A DNA stretch of 64,000 bases from Paraburkholderia haematera. GTDB taxonomy: Bacteria; Pseudomonadota; Gammaproteobacteria; Burkholderiales; Burkholderiaceae. The notes under the pieces are model-generated. The model was not told the DNA's origin, did not search any database, and saw only the letters and a list, made by a program, of their open reading frames with translations. Shown here piece by piece: positions 50,696 through 59,727 of this stretch. A program made the translations under genes and the position numbers. The stretch spans positions 1 to 64,000 of the forward strand of contig NZ_CAJNBK010000019.1 of the NCBI RefSeq assembly GCF_905220975.1. The letters are read 5' to 3'. Numbering within the stretch: position 1 is the stretch's first letter; each line of letters starts with the position of its first letter.

Positions 50696-51079
50696 TTACT
50701 GCTGATCATCAGACCTCTTCGGGTGAGTTTTTGCCGGCCGCGCGGTTTTGACAGGTGCAGCGCCGGACACGTTCGTACGCGGCTTTCGCTGGCCAGGCAA
50801 CTTAATATCCTGGAGCTTACGGCCGAGTTCGTCGTCGCGAGCGACAGCGTCCATGTCCTTGTCGAGACCCAGCACCCGAAGCGCTCGCATGTAGGTGCCG
50901 AGCGCGATATTCGGATTTCCTTTCTCGAGGCGGCTCAATGTGTCGCGCGAAATGCCGAGCCTTTCGGCGAACAGGACAGTAGAGAGTTCGCGCCGCAGAC
51001 GGGCGAGTTTCAGCCGCTCGCCGAGAGCGCGCATCTGCTTTTCGACCGACGGAAAGGAACGTTTAAAGGTGCGAGGCAT
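50696..51079 (-). CDS. Orphan HipB-type XRE-family regulator
   Basis: A 127-aa DNA-binding protein. The HTH F-A-E-R-L-G-I-S-R-D-T-L-S-R-L-E-K-G-N-P-N-I is followed by the A-L-G-T-Y-M-R-A-L-R-V-L-G helix of the HipB group and a basic tail. The partner kinase survives only as a fragment (50515-50695). TGTCCGATA (51079-51087) and TATCGGACA (51119-51127) flank its promoter. TTCGAC, 18 bases, TAATCT and 7 bases put a transcription start at or next to the ATG, so the mRNA may be leaderless. It may still act as a repressor. Confidence 0.82.
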   Translation of the reverse strand: MPRTFKRSFPSVEKQMRALGERLKLARLRRELSTVLFAERLGISRDTLSRLEKGNPNIALGTYMRALRVLGLDKDMDAVARDDELGRKLQDIKLPGQRKPRTNVSGAAPVKTARPAKTHPKRSDDQQ

Positions 51080-51127
51080 GTCCGATAGATTAGGCAAATA
51101 TCCGAAATATGTCGAAAGTATCGGACA
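51079..51127. promoter_or_regulatory. Autoregulatory operator/promoter of the orphan hipB
   Basis: The inverted repeat TGTCCGATA...TATCGGACA encloses the likely -35 (TTCGAC) and -10 (TAATCT) elements read on the minus strand; one half site touches the start codon. In the intact hipBA locus the last palindrome also overlaps the start, although its sequence is different. Seen directly; binding is inferred. Confidence 0.55.
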
Positions 51128-51171
51128 AATATTGATGAGGGGCAACCAACGAGCCCGCCCCGCCAATCCAT

Positions 51172-52092
51172 TCAAACCCCTTCGCCCACCACAGTCCCCT
51201 TCAACAGCGGCCCGATGGCCTGCTCGATGCAGTGGACAAAATACTCCGCTGGCCGTGTCAGTTGCGATTCTTGCGGTGACAGCAGATACAACTGCAACGG
51301 CGGCGGCGCGACCGGCAGCGCGAGGCGCACGAAGCTTTGCCCGAGCGAGGTCCCTTCAAGCGAATGTGTGGTCCACGCGAAGATCGCATCGGTGCTGATC
51401 GTCAGGCTGTAAAACAGCGCGTACGACGTGCAGCGCGTGATCCGCCGGGGCGGCGTGAGCCCGGCGCATTCGAACATCGCGCGCACAAAGCCCGGGTAGT
51501 TGTCCGTCACGTCGGTGTGAATCCACTCGGCTTCCTGCACCGCCTCGAGCGACGACGCGTCCGCGTAAGGACTCTGTGCGCGCGTGACGAATACCGTTTC
51601 GAACGAGACCATCCGCTTCACGCTGCCGAGATCGCTTGCCGGCCGCGCGAATGCGGCGAACGCCAGATCCAGGGTGCGATTGCGCAGTTGCTCGTGCAAC
51701 TGGTTGAAACCCAGCTCGCGAAACTCCAGCGTCACCATCGGCCAGCGTTTGCGAAATTCGACGAAGGCCTCGGCCAGCCCCGTCGTACCGACAATCGGCG
51801 TGATGCCGATCACCAGGCTGCCGTCGCGCAGCCCTTTCAGGTGCGCCATATCCTCCTCGGCGCGTTCCATCTCGCGCACCACGGTGCGCGCCCGGCTCAC
51901 CAGCGCGGCGCCTTCGGCGGTGGGCACGACGCCCCACGGGTTGCGTTCCAGCAGCCGCACGCCGAACTCCGTCTCCAGTTCCCGCACCGCTTTCGTGATG
52001 GCCGGTTGTGTCACGTACAGCGCTTTCGCCGCGCCGTTGATGCTGCCGGTCGAGGCAATAGCAACGAGCGCTCGCAGATGATGAATTTTCAT
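51172..52092 (-). CDS. LysR-family regulator of the amidohydrolase cluster
   Basis: A 306-aa regulator with the HTH S-I-N-G-A-A-K-A-L-Y-V-T-Q-P-A-I-T-K-A-V-type recognition segment and an effector-binding domain of CbsR/GcvA-like length. The start MKIHHLRALVAIAS is standard for the family; the longer frame is rejected. It is divergent from the M20 hydrolase gene with a 124-bp gap and probably controls the hydrolase-porin-transporter genes. Confidence 0.88.
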   Translation of the reverse strand: MKIHHLRALVAIASTGSINGAAKALYVTQPAITKAVRELETEFGVRLLERNPWGVVPTAEGAALVSRARTVVREMERAEEDMAHLKGLRDGSLVIGITPIVGTTGLAEAFVEFRKRWPMVTLEFRELGFNQLHEQLRNRTLDLAFAAFARPASDLGSVKRMVSFETVFVTRAQSPYADASSLEAVQEAEWIHTDVTDNYPGFVRAMFECAGLTPPRRITRCTSYALFYSLTISTDAIFAWTTHSLEGTSLGQSFVRLALPVAPPPLQLYLLSPQESQLTRPAEYFVHCIEQAIGPLLKGTVVGEGV

Positions 52093-52216
52093 GATGCGGA
52101 ATATAGCACTGGCAGTTATGCACATCAAAATTTGTGCTTATTTGTTTTCGCGCCTGATCATTACGCTTTGCTTCGACGGTTGCGAAACGACAGCCGGCTT
52201 AATCGGAGCCAAACGA

Positions 52217-53404
52217 ATGACCCAGCCTTTCCCCCAGCTTCTCGCCGAACTGCGCGAGACCGAGCACGAATTCATTTCGATTCGGCGCGACATTCACGCG
52301 CATCCCGAACTCGGCTTCGCTGAAACACGCACCGCCGAACTGGTCGCGCGCAAGCTCGCCGAATGGGGCTATGAAGTGACGACCGGCGTCGGCGGCACGG
52401 GTGTGGTCGGTCAGCTTCGGCGCGGCGCGTCGGGCCGCACGCTCGGCCTGCGCGCCGACATGGACGCATTGCCAATCCAGGAAACCACCGGCCTGCCATA
52501 CGCGAGCACCGTCGCGCAGACCATGCATGCGTGCGGCCATGACGGTCATACCGCGATCCTGCTGGCCGCCGCGCACCGTCTCGCAACACGCGGCGAATTC
52601 GACGGCACGCTGAACGTGATTTTCCAGCCCGCGGAAGAGGGCCTGGGCGGCGCCTCGAAAATGATCGCGGACGGTCTCTTCACGCGCTTTCCGTGCGACC
52701 AGGTGTTCGCGTTGCATAACGCGCCCGGCTTGCCAATCGGGCATTTCGCGCTGCGCCACGGCTGCATGATGGCCTCGTCCGATTCGGTGACGATCACAGT
52801 GACCGGCAAGGGCACGCATGGCGCGATGCCGCAGTTGGGCTGCGATCCGATCGTCGCGGCGGCCAACATTGTGCTGGCCTTGCAATCGATCGTCGCGCGC
52901 AACATCGAGCCGACCCGCGCGGCCGTGGTTACGGTCGGCGCGATCCACGCCGGCACCGCGCCCAACGTGATTCCCGAAACCGCGACGCTGAAACTCTCGG
53001 TGCGCGCGCTCGATCCGGAAACGCGCGACACCGTCGAAGCGCGGATCCGCAGCATTGCACAACTGCAGGCGCAAACCTACGGTGCCACGGCCGAGGTCGA
53101 CTACCGGCAGATCTCGCGCCCGCTCGTCAATCATCGCGGCGCGGCCGACCTCGCGATCGAAACCATCAAAGCCCTCGCCGGAGCGCAGGGCTACACGCTG
53201 ATGCGCGACGCGGTAATGGGCAGCGAAGACTTTTCATGGATGACTGAAGTGGTGCCGGGCTGCTATGTGGTGCTCGGCAACGGCGTCGACTCGAAAGGTG
53301 GTTGCGCGGTTCACAACCCGGCATACGACTTTAATGACGCGGCGCTCAGTTGGGGCGCTGCTTACTTTGTCGGACTCGCCGAGCGCTGTTTGAGCGTGGC
53401 TTGA
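52217..53404 (+). CDS. M20-family amidohydrolase (hippurate hydrolase/aminoacylase type)
   Basis: A 395-aa metal-dependent hydrolase that removes acyl groups from N-acyl amino acids in this family. Metal ligands appear in M-H-A-C-G-H-D-G-H, the catalytic Glu pair in P-A-E-E-G, and further ligands in H-N-A-P-G and near the C-terminus (V-H-N-P). GGAG lies upstream of the ATG. It is followed by a porin and an MHS-type symporter in the same direction, so it probably acts on an imported N-acyl amino acid. The 3' end runs into an 11-bp tandem repeat. Confidence 0.88.
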   Translation: MTQPFPQLLAELRETEHEFISIRRDIHAHPELGFAETRTAELVARKLAEWGYEVTTGVGGTGVVGQLRRGASGRTLGLRADMDALPIQETTGLPYASTVAQTMHACGHDGHTAILLAAAHRLATRGEFDGTLNVIFQPAEEGLGGASKMIADGLFTRFPCDQVFALHNAPGLPIGHFALRHGCMMASSDSVTITVTGKGTHGAMPQLGCDPIVAAANIVLALQSIVARNIEPTRAAVVTVGAIHAGTAPNVIPETATLKLSVRALDPETRDTVEARIRSIAQLQAQTYGATAEVDYRQISRPLVNHRGAADLAIETIKALAGAQGYTLMRDAVMGSEDFSWMTEVVPGCYVVLGNGVDSKGGCAVHNPAYDFNDAALSWGAAYFVGLAERCLSVA

Positions 53405-53436
53405 GCGTGGCTTGAGTGTGGCTTGAGCTTGGCTCG
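53391..53436 (+). repeat. 11-bp tandem repeat at the 3' end of the hydrolase gene
   Basis: Four units of TTGAGCGTGGC (the last two with one change each) cover the final codons and stop of the amidohydrolase and the bases beyond. Because the unit is not a multiple of three, changes in copy number can alter the C-terminal residues and stop position. Confidence 0.75.
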
Positions 53437-53572
53437 GGGGCCTGCCTCAGCGCGGCCCGCTCGCCCGTTTTCGATACGTCATCCAGAGCGCCGGAATATT
53501 TCAGTTCGGTTTGCAATTCAGTTTTGCACTTCATTTCCTGACATAAATAGCAAGCGAGGAGTAGGGAGACCC

Positions 53573-54742
53573 ATGAAAAAACGCATCGCAATAAGCGCGG
53601 CACTGCTGACGCTCGGGGCTGGCACGGCGCACGCCGGGCCGTATCAGGCGACCTTGCTGGCCGCGCTGCCGGAGTTCAACGGCAGCCTGCGCGAAGGCGT
53701 GGCGCTGTACGGGGCGGTCGATATGGGCATCAACTATCAGACCGTGGGCGGCAAGTCACTGGTGCAAACCCAGAGCGGCGGCGAATGGACGTCGAAATTC
53801 GGCTTCTTTGGGCGGGAAGATCTGGGCGGCGGTCTGCGCGCCGAATTTAATCTGGAAAGCGGCTTTCTCGCCAATAGCGGCGCCATGCAGGACAACACCG
53901 CGTTCTTCAATCGCCAGGCATGGGTGGGGCTGAACTCGTCGACTTATGGCCGCGTGCGTTTGGGCAAACAGATCGGCACAGGTCTGCCGCTTTTCGTCGA
54001 CGTATTCGGCACGGTGGGTACCAATTCGGTCTATACGTGGCTCGGCACCGCCGTCGTGCAGACGGCGAAGGGCATTGGCTACAACAGCGACCTCGGCGCG
54101 GGCGCGACGCAACTGCCCGCGCGGGTGAACAACGCGATCACTTACCTGTCGCCAACCTTTGCGGGTTTCAGCTCGGAACTGATGTACGCGCCGAGCAACG
54201 TGGCCGGTCAGTCGCCTGCCGCGGCGGCGCAGGGCGCGCTGTTGCAGTGGTATAACGGCACGACTTACCTGACGGGGACCTACAACCAGGTGTGGGGTGC
54301 GACCAGCGGGGGCAGCGTGCGCAACGATCTGTACGGCCTCGGCGTGGTGGTCGACACCGGCAGGATCGTGTTGTCCGGCGCATTCAACCAGTACGCGCCC
54401 AAGCTCGCCAACGACGGCATTGCGCGCGTCTATACGCTCGGCACGATCTGGCCAGTCGGGCGCAATGCGTTCCGGGCTTCGGTGGTGTATCGCGATACGT
54501 CCGGCGTGCACGACTCGGCAAAGAACCCCGCGAAAGATTCGGCATTCGGCGTGATGCTCGGCTATGACTACACTCTCTCCAAACGCACAGGGCTGTATGC
54601 GCGCGCGGGCTTTATCCGAAACTACGGTATTTCCACCGTACTGCTGAACAATAATCCGCTGCCGGCTCAAACCGGCAGCACCGCGCCGGAACTTGGCACG
54701 ACGCCAGTCACCATGTCGCTGGGTATGTATCACAACTTCTAG
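53573..54742 (+). CDS. Gram-negative porin, OmpC/Gram-neg_porin type
   Basis: A 389-aa outer-membrane trimeric porin. A signal peptide ends at A-H-A. The start of the barrel has V-A-L-Y-G-A-V-D-M-G-I, followed by K-F-G-F-F-G-R-E-D-L-G-G-G and R-Q-A-W-V-G-L-N, the usual burkholderial porin pattern, and the last residue is Phe (Y-H-N-F) as required for assembly. GGAGTAGGGAGA precedes the ATG. It is placed between hydrolase and symporter and probably admits their substrate. Confidence 0.92.
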   Translation: MKKRIAISAALLTLGAGTAHAGPYQATLLAALPEFNGSLREGVALYGAVDMGINYQTVGGKSLVQTQSGGEWTSKFGFFGREDLGGGLRAEFNLESGFLANSGAMQDNTAFFNRQAWVGLNSSTYGRVRLGKQIGTGLPLFVDVFGTVGTNSVYTWLGTAVVQTAKGIGYNSDLGAGATQLPARVNNAITYLSPTFAGFSSELMYAPSNVAGQSPAAAAQGALLQWYNGTTYLTGTYNQVWGATSGGSVRNDLYGLGVVVDTGRIVLSGAFNQYAPKLANDGIARVYTLGTIWPVGRNAFRASVVYRDTSGVHDSAKNPAKDSAFGVMLGYDYTLSKRTGLYARAGFIRNYGISTVLLNNNPLPAQTGSTAPELGTTPVTMSLGMYHNF

Positions 54743-54755
54743 GCGTGACTCCCCC

Positions 54756-56054
54756 ATGAATGCAATCCAACACTCCGAAAGTGTCGTCGCGACCCGCGCG
54801 GCAGAGCGGCACGCGTCGCGCCGAACCGTCTTTGCCGCGGCGCTCGGCAATGGCCTCGAGTTCTTCGACTTCACGGTCTATAGCTTCTTTGCCGCGCTGA
54901 TCGGCAAGCTGTTCTTTCCGGCCGGCAGCGAGCTTGGCGCGCTGATGATGTCGCTCGCCACCTTCGGCGTCGGCTTCGTCGTGCGGCCGCTCGGCAGTAT
55001 CGTGATCGGCGCTTACGCCGACCGCGTGGGCCGCAAGCAGGCCCTCGTGCTGACCGTTTCGCTGATGGCGCTGGGCACCGGCATGATCGGTCTCGCGCCG
55101 ACTTACGCAACGATCGGTCTGGCGGCGCCGGCAATCATCGTGCTGGGCCGTTTGCTGCAAGGCTTTTCGGCGGGCGGAGAAGTGGGCGCGGCGACCACCT
55201 TGCTGATGGAGTCGGGCAGCGCGGGGCGGCGCGGTTCGCTGGTGAGCTGGCAGATGGCCTCGCAGGGTGGCGCGGCACTGGCCGGCGCGCTGGTGGCGGC
55301 AACGCTCACACGCAGCTTGTCGCATGAGGCACTGCTTGCCTGGGGATGGCGCGTGCCGTTTTTGATCGGGCTCCTGATCGGCCCGCTCGGTTTCTATCTG
55401 CGCAAGCATCTCGACGAGACCTTGCCGGCCGCGCATGCAGCAAAAGCCGGGTCGCGAATCGCGGCTCCGCCCAAGGCGCGCATTGAATGGCGGCAGATCG
55501 TGGCAGGCACGATGCTGGTGATCGGTGGTACCTCGTCGATGTACGTGATCGTGTTTTTTCTGCCGTCGTTCCTGACGATGACGATCGGCATGCCCGCCGC
55601 GGTGTCGCTGCTGGCCGGATGCACTGCGGGCCTCGTGCTGTTGATCGGCTCGCCGTTCGCCGGCCGTCTCGCGGACCGCATGCCGCGTCGCAAGACCTTG
55701 CTGTATGGGGTCTCGGTGGTGTCGCTGGCCGTGCTGCTGCCGGCGTTTTACGCGATCAAAACCTGGCCGTCGATCTATACGGTGGTGCTGGTCGTCTTCG
55801 TGCTGATCGGTTTGATGACGCTTTCGAGCCCGGCGGGTTTCGTATTGATTCTCGAAGCGTTCAAACCGGAAGTGCGGGCAACCTCGCTCGGCATCATCTA
55901 CGCGCTGGGTGTGACGCTGTTCGGCGGATTCGCGCAGCTGATCGTCAGCGCGTTGTGGCGCATGTCCGGTAGTTTTTACGCGCCGGCCTGGTATGTGTTG
56001 ACGTGCGGACTGGTGAGTTTCGCCGGTGTGGTGCTGTTCAAGGAAGCGAAATAG
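54756..56054 (+). CDS. MFS transporter, metabolite:H+ symporter type
   Basis: A 432-aa inner-membrane transporter with 12 predicted helices. G-N-G-L-E-F-F-D-F-T-V-Y marks the metabolite:H+ symporter (ProP/ShiA/KgtP) branch, and G-A-Y-A-D-R-V-G-R-K-Q the loop 2-3 signature. The start at MNAIQHSE is 13 bases after the porin stop. It probably imports the organic acid or acyl amino acid used by the amidohydrolase. Confidence 0.9.
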   Translation: MNAIQHSESVVATRAAERHASRRTVFAAALGNGLEFFDFTVYSFFAALIGKLFFPAGSELGALMMSLATFGVGFVVRPLGSIVIGAYADRVGRKQALVLTVSLMALGTGMIGLAPTYATIGLAAPAIIVLGRLLQGFSAGGEVGAATTLLMESGSAGRRGSLVSWQMASQGGAALAGALVAATLTRSLSHEALLAWGWRVPFLIGLLIGPLGFYLRKHLDETLPAAHAAKAGSRIAAPPKARIEWRQIVAGTMLVIGGTSSMYVIVFFLPSFLTMTIGMPAAVSLLAGCTAGLVLLIGSPFAGRLADRMPRRKTLLYGVSVVSLAVLLPAFYAIKTWPSIYTVVLVVFVLIGLMTLSSPAGFVLILEAFKPEVRATSLGIIYALGVTLFGGFAQLIVSALWRMSGSFYAPAWYVLTCGLVSFAGVVLFKEAK

Positions 56055-56064
56055 GGCGGGAGTT

Positions 56065-56430
56065 TCATGACGCGGGCGGCGCGGCCGAGGAGATCGGTCC
56101 ATCATGCGAGCCATGGGCTGCTGCAGGATGCGCGAATCCTGCAGCGCCGTAAGTGCGCAGCACTTCAGCGATGATCACCTGATATCCATCGAGCCAGTTC
56201 GCCTGCGCCGCCTTCGCTTCGAGATGTGCGGGGTGCTGCATCAACACCTGCAACGCGTCGAGCGAGGCCCAGTAGTACACATTCGATGTCAGTCCAGTCG
56301 ACGCATTTTCCCACGTCTCTTCGCCGAGATAGCCGGGAATGGCCTTGGCGGCGGTGGCGATGGTCTCGTCGAGCCGGTAGAAGCGTTCGTCTAATTGCCT
56401 CGTCGCGAAGATGAAAGTTGACGTGTACAT
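56065..56430 (-). CDS. Antibiotic biosynthesis monooxygenase (ABM) domain protein
   Basis: A 121-aa cytosolic protein with the ferredoxin-like ABM fold: M-Y-T-S-T-F-I-F-A-T, I-P-G-Y-L-G-E-E-T-W and V-Y-Y-W-A-S-L-D-A-L correspond to its strands and aromatic pocket. Members act as heme- or quinol-type oxygenases or have no known activity. It converges on the MHS transporter, with an A/P-rich C-terminal tail. The substrate is unknown. Confidence 0.72.
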   Translation of the reverse strand: MYTSTFIFATRQLDERFYRLDETIATAAKAIPGYLGEETWENASTGLTSNVYYWASLDALQVLMQHPAHLEAKAAQANWLDGYQVIIAEVLRTYGAAGFAHPAAAHGSHDGPISSAAPPAS

Positions 56431-56915
56431 GGCGTAACCGGTTTGTAGGTGGCAAAGGTTTGCGCATCATAGCGCGTCGTGTTGAAGGCGCCGTTACACG
56501 CCTTTACGCGCGTTATTTGTCGTGTTTTCAGGTGCATTTTCACGCGCCACCTGTCCTGCGGCAGTAACGGTGTTGTAATAGTCCGCAACAGAGTTTTGCG
56601 TTTTCCCTCATTTAATTCGCATGCCAATCGCTTAAACTTGGCGGTAACAGTTTGTTACGGGGTGCGAGATGTTGGCCGTGTTCATCATCGCCTGTCCGAT
56701 TTGCATCGTCGCGTTGTTTGGTTTCGCGCGGCACGTGGATCCGCTGACAGGGCAATTCAGGCGTTAAGCCAAAGCGGGACGGTTTCAGCGGCGAGTTCGG
56801 AGCCATTGCGACGACTTGCGCTAGTATTTTTAGCCGATCGAAGCCCCCATCCTTGCCTTTAGGTGCCGAGTCGCGGCACGATGCGCGATAACCTTAGTTC
56901 GGGGCACCATCGCGC
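56431..56915. other. Intergenic region with a palindrome and a possible micro-ORF
   Basis: About 480 bases between the ABM gene and the SulP gene. It holds GTAACAGTTTGTTAC, an inverted repeat with 6-bp arms around GTT, near 56644-56658, likely an operator, and a 32-codon frame listed separately. No larger gene is seen. Confidence 0.4.
56669..56767 (+). CDS. Possible small membrane peptide (32 aa)
   Basis: A short frame beginning MLAVFIIACPICIVALFGF is one hydrophobic helix followed by a polar C-terminus, R-H-V-D-P-L-T-G-Q-F. GGGG is 7 bases upstream and a palindrome lies just before. Composition looks like a genuine single-span peptide, but no homologue is known to me. Confidence 0.35.
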   Translation: MLAVFIIACPICIVALFGFARHVDPLTGQFRR

Positions 56916-58628
56916 ATGCGAGATTTTCTGGCAAACATCACCACACGCCTTGGCGTATTGAAGGGCGTTCTTCCTTTGAGCCGTGCCGCGGCGGCGCGCG
57001 ATGCGCTGGCCGGCGTGCAACTGGCGTCGATGGATATTCCGCAAGTGCTCGGCTACGCACGCATTGCCGGCATGCCTGCCGTTACGGGTCTTTACACCGT
57101 CTTTCTGCCGCTTATCGCGTTCGCGTTCTTCGGCGCCTCGCGGCACCTCGTGGTCGCGGCCGACTCCGCCACCGCCACCATTTTCGCCAGCCGGCTCTCG
57201 ACCATGGCGCCGGCATCGAGCGCGGAATACGCGGCGCTCGCCGGAATGGTTGCCTTGCTCACCGCTGCGCTGCTGCTCATCGCGCGAATCTTCAAGCTTG
57301 GTTTTCTCGCTGACTTTCTCTCGCGCACGGTGCTGGTCGGCTTTCTCGCCGGTGTCGGCGTGCAGGTCGGCATCGCCATGCTGGGCGACATGTCCGGCGT
57401 CCCCGGGCATGCCGCGCGCAGTGTCGATCAGCTTGCGCTCGTGGTGCGCGAGTCCGCGCAGATCAATCTGCCCACGCTCGCCATTTCAGCGCTGGTGGTG
57501 GTCTCCATTCTGGTTTGCAAGCGGTTTTTGCCACGTGCGCCGGTGCCGTTAATCGCAGTGGTGGCGGGCATCGCTGCAAGCGATCTCTACGGTTTCGCGG
57601 CGCACGGTATTGCCGTGCTGGGGCCCGTGGCGGGTGGCTTGCCGCCGCTGCGCATGCCTTCGGTCACGTGGCAGCAGGCGCTCGATCTGTTGCCGGTGGC
57701 TGCCTCGTGCTTCGTGATGATCGTCGCGCAAAGCGCCGCCGCGAGCCGCGTATTCGCCGAGCGTTATCACGAAACCGTCGATACCAATGCCGATTTGCTG
57801 GGTATTGCCGCCGCCAATGCCGCGGCGGCGTTTTCCGGCGCCTTCGTGGTGAACGGCAGTCCGACGCAAACCGCCATGGCCGACCGCGCCGGTACGCGCA
57901 GCCAGTTCGCGCAGGTTGTCTTCGCGGTGGTGGTGGTCGTGGTGCTGCTGTTCTTCAGCCGTTATTTGCAGTACCTGCCGCACTGCGTTCTGGCCAGCAT
58001 CGTGTTTACGATCGCCATCGGCCTGATCAATCTGAAGACGCTGTTTTCGATTCGCCGCGAAAGTCCCGGTGAATTCACGCTGGCGGTGTTCACCGCGGTG
58101 GCCGTGGTGCTGATCGGGGTCGAGCACGGCATTCTGGTGGCGGTGGCGTTATCGCTGCTGCGGCATGTGCGGCACAGTTACCAGCCGCACACCATGATTC
58201 TCGTGCCCGGCGAAGGCGGCATCTGGGTACCGGTGCCGGCCGCGCCCGGACTCCAGACCGCGCCGGGGCTGATCGTCTATCGCTTTGGCGCCGATCTGTT
58301 CTACGCGAACGACCACTTTTTCGTCGACGACACCCGCGGCCTGATCGATCGTGCGCCAAGCCCGGTGCGCTGGTTTGTGATCGACTCCGGCGCGATCACC
58401 GACCTCGACTATTCGGCGGCGCGTTCAGTCGGCGAGATGTGCGAGACGCTAAAGAGCCAGGGTGTCGAAGTGATCTTCGCGCGCGTGAACCGGTATTTGC
58501 GCTCGGATATGGACCGGCATGGGATCACGCCGACCGTCGGCGCAAAATGTATTTTCAGCACCCTGCATGAAGCGCTGCGCGTGGCAGGCGTGGAGCAGCC
58601 AGGTCCGAACGTGAAAGACGAGTCGTAA
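56916..58628 (+). CDS. SulP-family anion transporter with STAS domain
   Basis: A 570-aa inner-membrane protein, usually moving sulfate, bicarbonate or dicarboxylates. About 11-14 helices cover residues 25-420. A-G-V-Q-L-A-S-M-D-I-P-Q-V-L-G-Y-A, the SulP signature helix, and F-S-G-A-F-V-V-N-G-S-P-T-Q-T are typical. The C-terminal STAS domain (about 440-555) carries I-D-S-G-A-I-T-D-L-D-Y-S. No carbonic anhydrase is adjacent, so the substrate is open. Confidence 0.9.
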   Translation: MRDFLANITTRLGVLKGVLPLSRAAAARDALAGVQLASMDIPQVLGYARIAGMPAVTGLYTVFLPLIAFAFFGASRHLVVAADSATATIFASRLSTMAPASSAEYAALAGMVALLTAALLLIARIFKLGFLADFLSRTVLVGFLAGVGVQVGIAMLGDMSGVPGHAARSVDQLALVVRESAQINLPTLAISALVVVSILVCKRFLPRAPVPLIAVVAGIAASDLYGFAAHGIAVLGPVAGGLPPLRMPSVTWQQALDLLPVAASCFVMIVAQSAAASRVFAERYHETVDTNADLLGIAAANAAAAFSGAFVVNGSPTQTAMADRAGTRSQFAQVVFAVVVVVVLLFFSRYLQYLPHCVLASIVFTIAIGLINLKTLFSIRRESPGEFTLAVFTAVAVVLIGVEHGILVAVALSLLRHVRHSYQPHTMILVPGEGGIWVPVPAAPGLQTAPGLIVYRFGADLFYANDHFFVDDTRGLIDRAPSPVRWFVIDSGAITDLDYSAARSVGEMCETLKSQGVEVIFARVNRYLRSDMDRHGITPTVGAKCIFSTLHEALRVAGVEQPGPNVKDES

Positions 58629-58659
58629 ATATCTGGCTGACTGGACACGGTGGATTGCT

Positions 58660-59019
58660 TCAGGCCTGCGGCTCTTCGTCGGCAAAGAAGTAGCCGACAA
58701 AAAAGCACGCGCCCGCGAGCAGGGCGCCCAGCACGGCCACCGTATAAGCGAGCGCCGTACCGTGCCAAAGACCGTCGAACCACTGATGAAGCTGTGCCAT
58801 CAGGACCGCCGCATTGCCGCCGATGCGCTGCAATTCGATCTGATAGCGTGGGTCCGCGATGCTGTACATGGCGACGGCGCTATCGGGCGCCGGGGCCATG
58901 GCATAGATGATCGCCGCGGCGATCAGACCGGCGAGCAGCGCGACGGCGCCTGCCAGATAAAGCCGCGTTTGCAAGGGCGAGCGCTTCGCTGCCGGATTCA
59001 GGTCATGGCCACCGCTCAT
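58660..59019 (-). CDS. Small membrane protein with two helices
   Basis: A 119-aa protein with predicted helices at about residues 20-42 and 88-112 and a periplasmic loop of 45 residues between them. I do not recognise the family. It is convergent with the SulP gene and precedes nothing in operon. Confidence 0.6.
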   Translation of the reverse strand: MSGGHDLNPAAKRSPLQTRLYLAGAVALLAGLIAAAIIYAMAPAPDSAVAMYSIADPRYQIELQRIGGNAAVLMAQLHQWFDGLWHGTALAYTVAVLGALLAGACFFVGYFFADEEPQA

Positions 59020-59088
59020 CGTGTTCGCGTGTCTGCTCAGGTCATCAAAGTGACAGTATCGCAGAGCGGGCGCGCTCAGGAGGCGCGG

Positions 59089-59727
59089 CTAGTTTTTTGA
59101 AGTCAGCAGCTTGAACCCTGCAATGCCGAACATGATCGCGAGCGATCCGTCCAGCCAGCGACGGATAGCGACGTAGATGCGCCGCGCGGACGCGGTTGAA
59201 AACAGCACCGCGTAGCTGCTGAACACGGATACGCCAATCACCATGCAGCCGAGCACCACCGGCGCGGTGTGTGACGTGCCGTTGGCGGGCGACATAGCCA
59301 GCGAAACGATCGAGAGCCACACCAGAATCGCTTTCGGATTGGTGAGATGCAGCAGCAGGCCGCGCAGATAGAGCCGTTTGAGCGGTTCGTCTTTGCGTGC
59401 GCTATTCGTGGGCAGCTTTTCCGCGCTGAATGCCGAGCGCGCGGATTTGAAGCCAAGCCACAACAGATAAAGTCCGCCGGCAATCTTGATCGCCACCAGG
59501 CATTCCGAGTAAGTGGCGAGGAGCGCCGACAAACCCAGCGACGCCAGCAAAGCCCAGAAGTAGGAACCGGATACCACGCCGAGCGCGAAGGTCAGCGCGG
59601 ATTTCCGGCCGGCGCTCATGGCGAGCGACATGATCGCGAGATTGCTCGGCCCCGGACTCGCCGTGCCGACGAAGTAGGCGCTATAGGCGATCAGGACATC
59701 GGCGGTGAGGAAGGTGCTGGCGGTCAT
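59089..59727 (-). CDS. LysE/RhtB-family amino acid exporter
   Basis: A 212-aa inner-membrane exporter with six predicted helices. The start of the protein has V-G-T-A-S-P-G-P-S-N-L-A-I-M (the S-P-G-P-(N/D) signature of the family), and A-L-G-V-V-S-G-S-Y-F follows. The start MTASTFLTAD is chosen; upstream frame residues are not protein-like. It exports amino acids or homoserine lactone-like metabolites in general; the substrate here is unknown. A LysR gene lies upstream in the same orientation. Confidence 0.88.
   Translation of the reverse strand: MTASTFLTADVLIAYSAYFVGTASPGPSNLAIMSLAMSAGRKSALTFALGVVSGSYFWALLASLGLSALLATYSECLVAIKIAGGLYLLWLGFKSARSAFSAEKLPTNSARKDEPLKRLYLRGLLLHLTNPKAILVWLSIVSLAMSPANGTSHTAPVVLGCMVIGVSVFSSYAVLFSTASARRIYVAIRRWLDGSLAIMFGIAGFKLLTSKN

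Noticed and set aside
53756..54874. A 372-aa minus-strand ORF over the porin
   Set aside because: His/Arg-rich shadow of the porin gene, which has a signal peptide and a C-terminal Phe on the plus strand.
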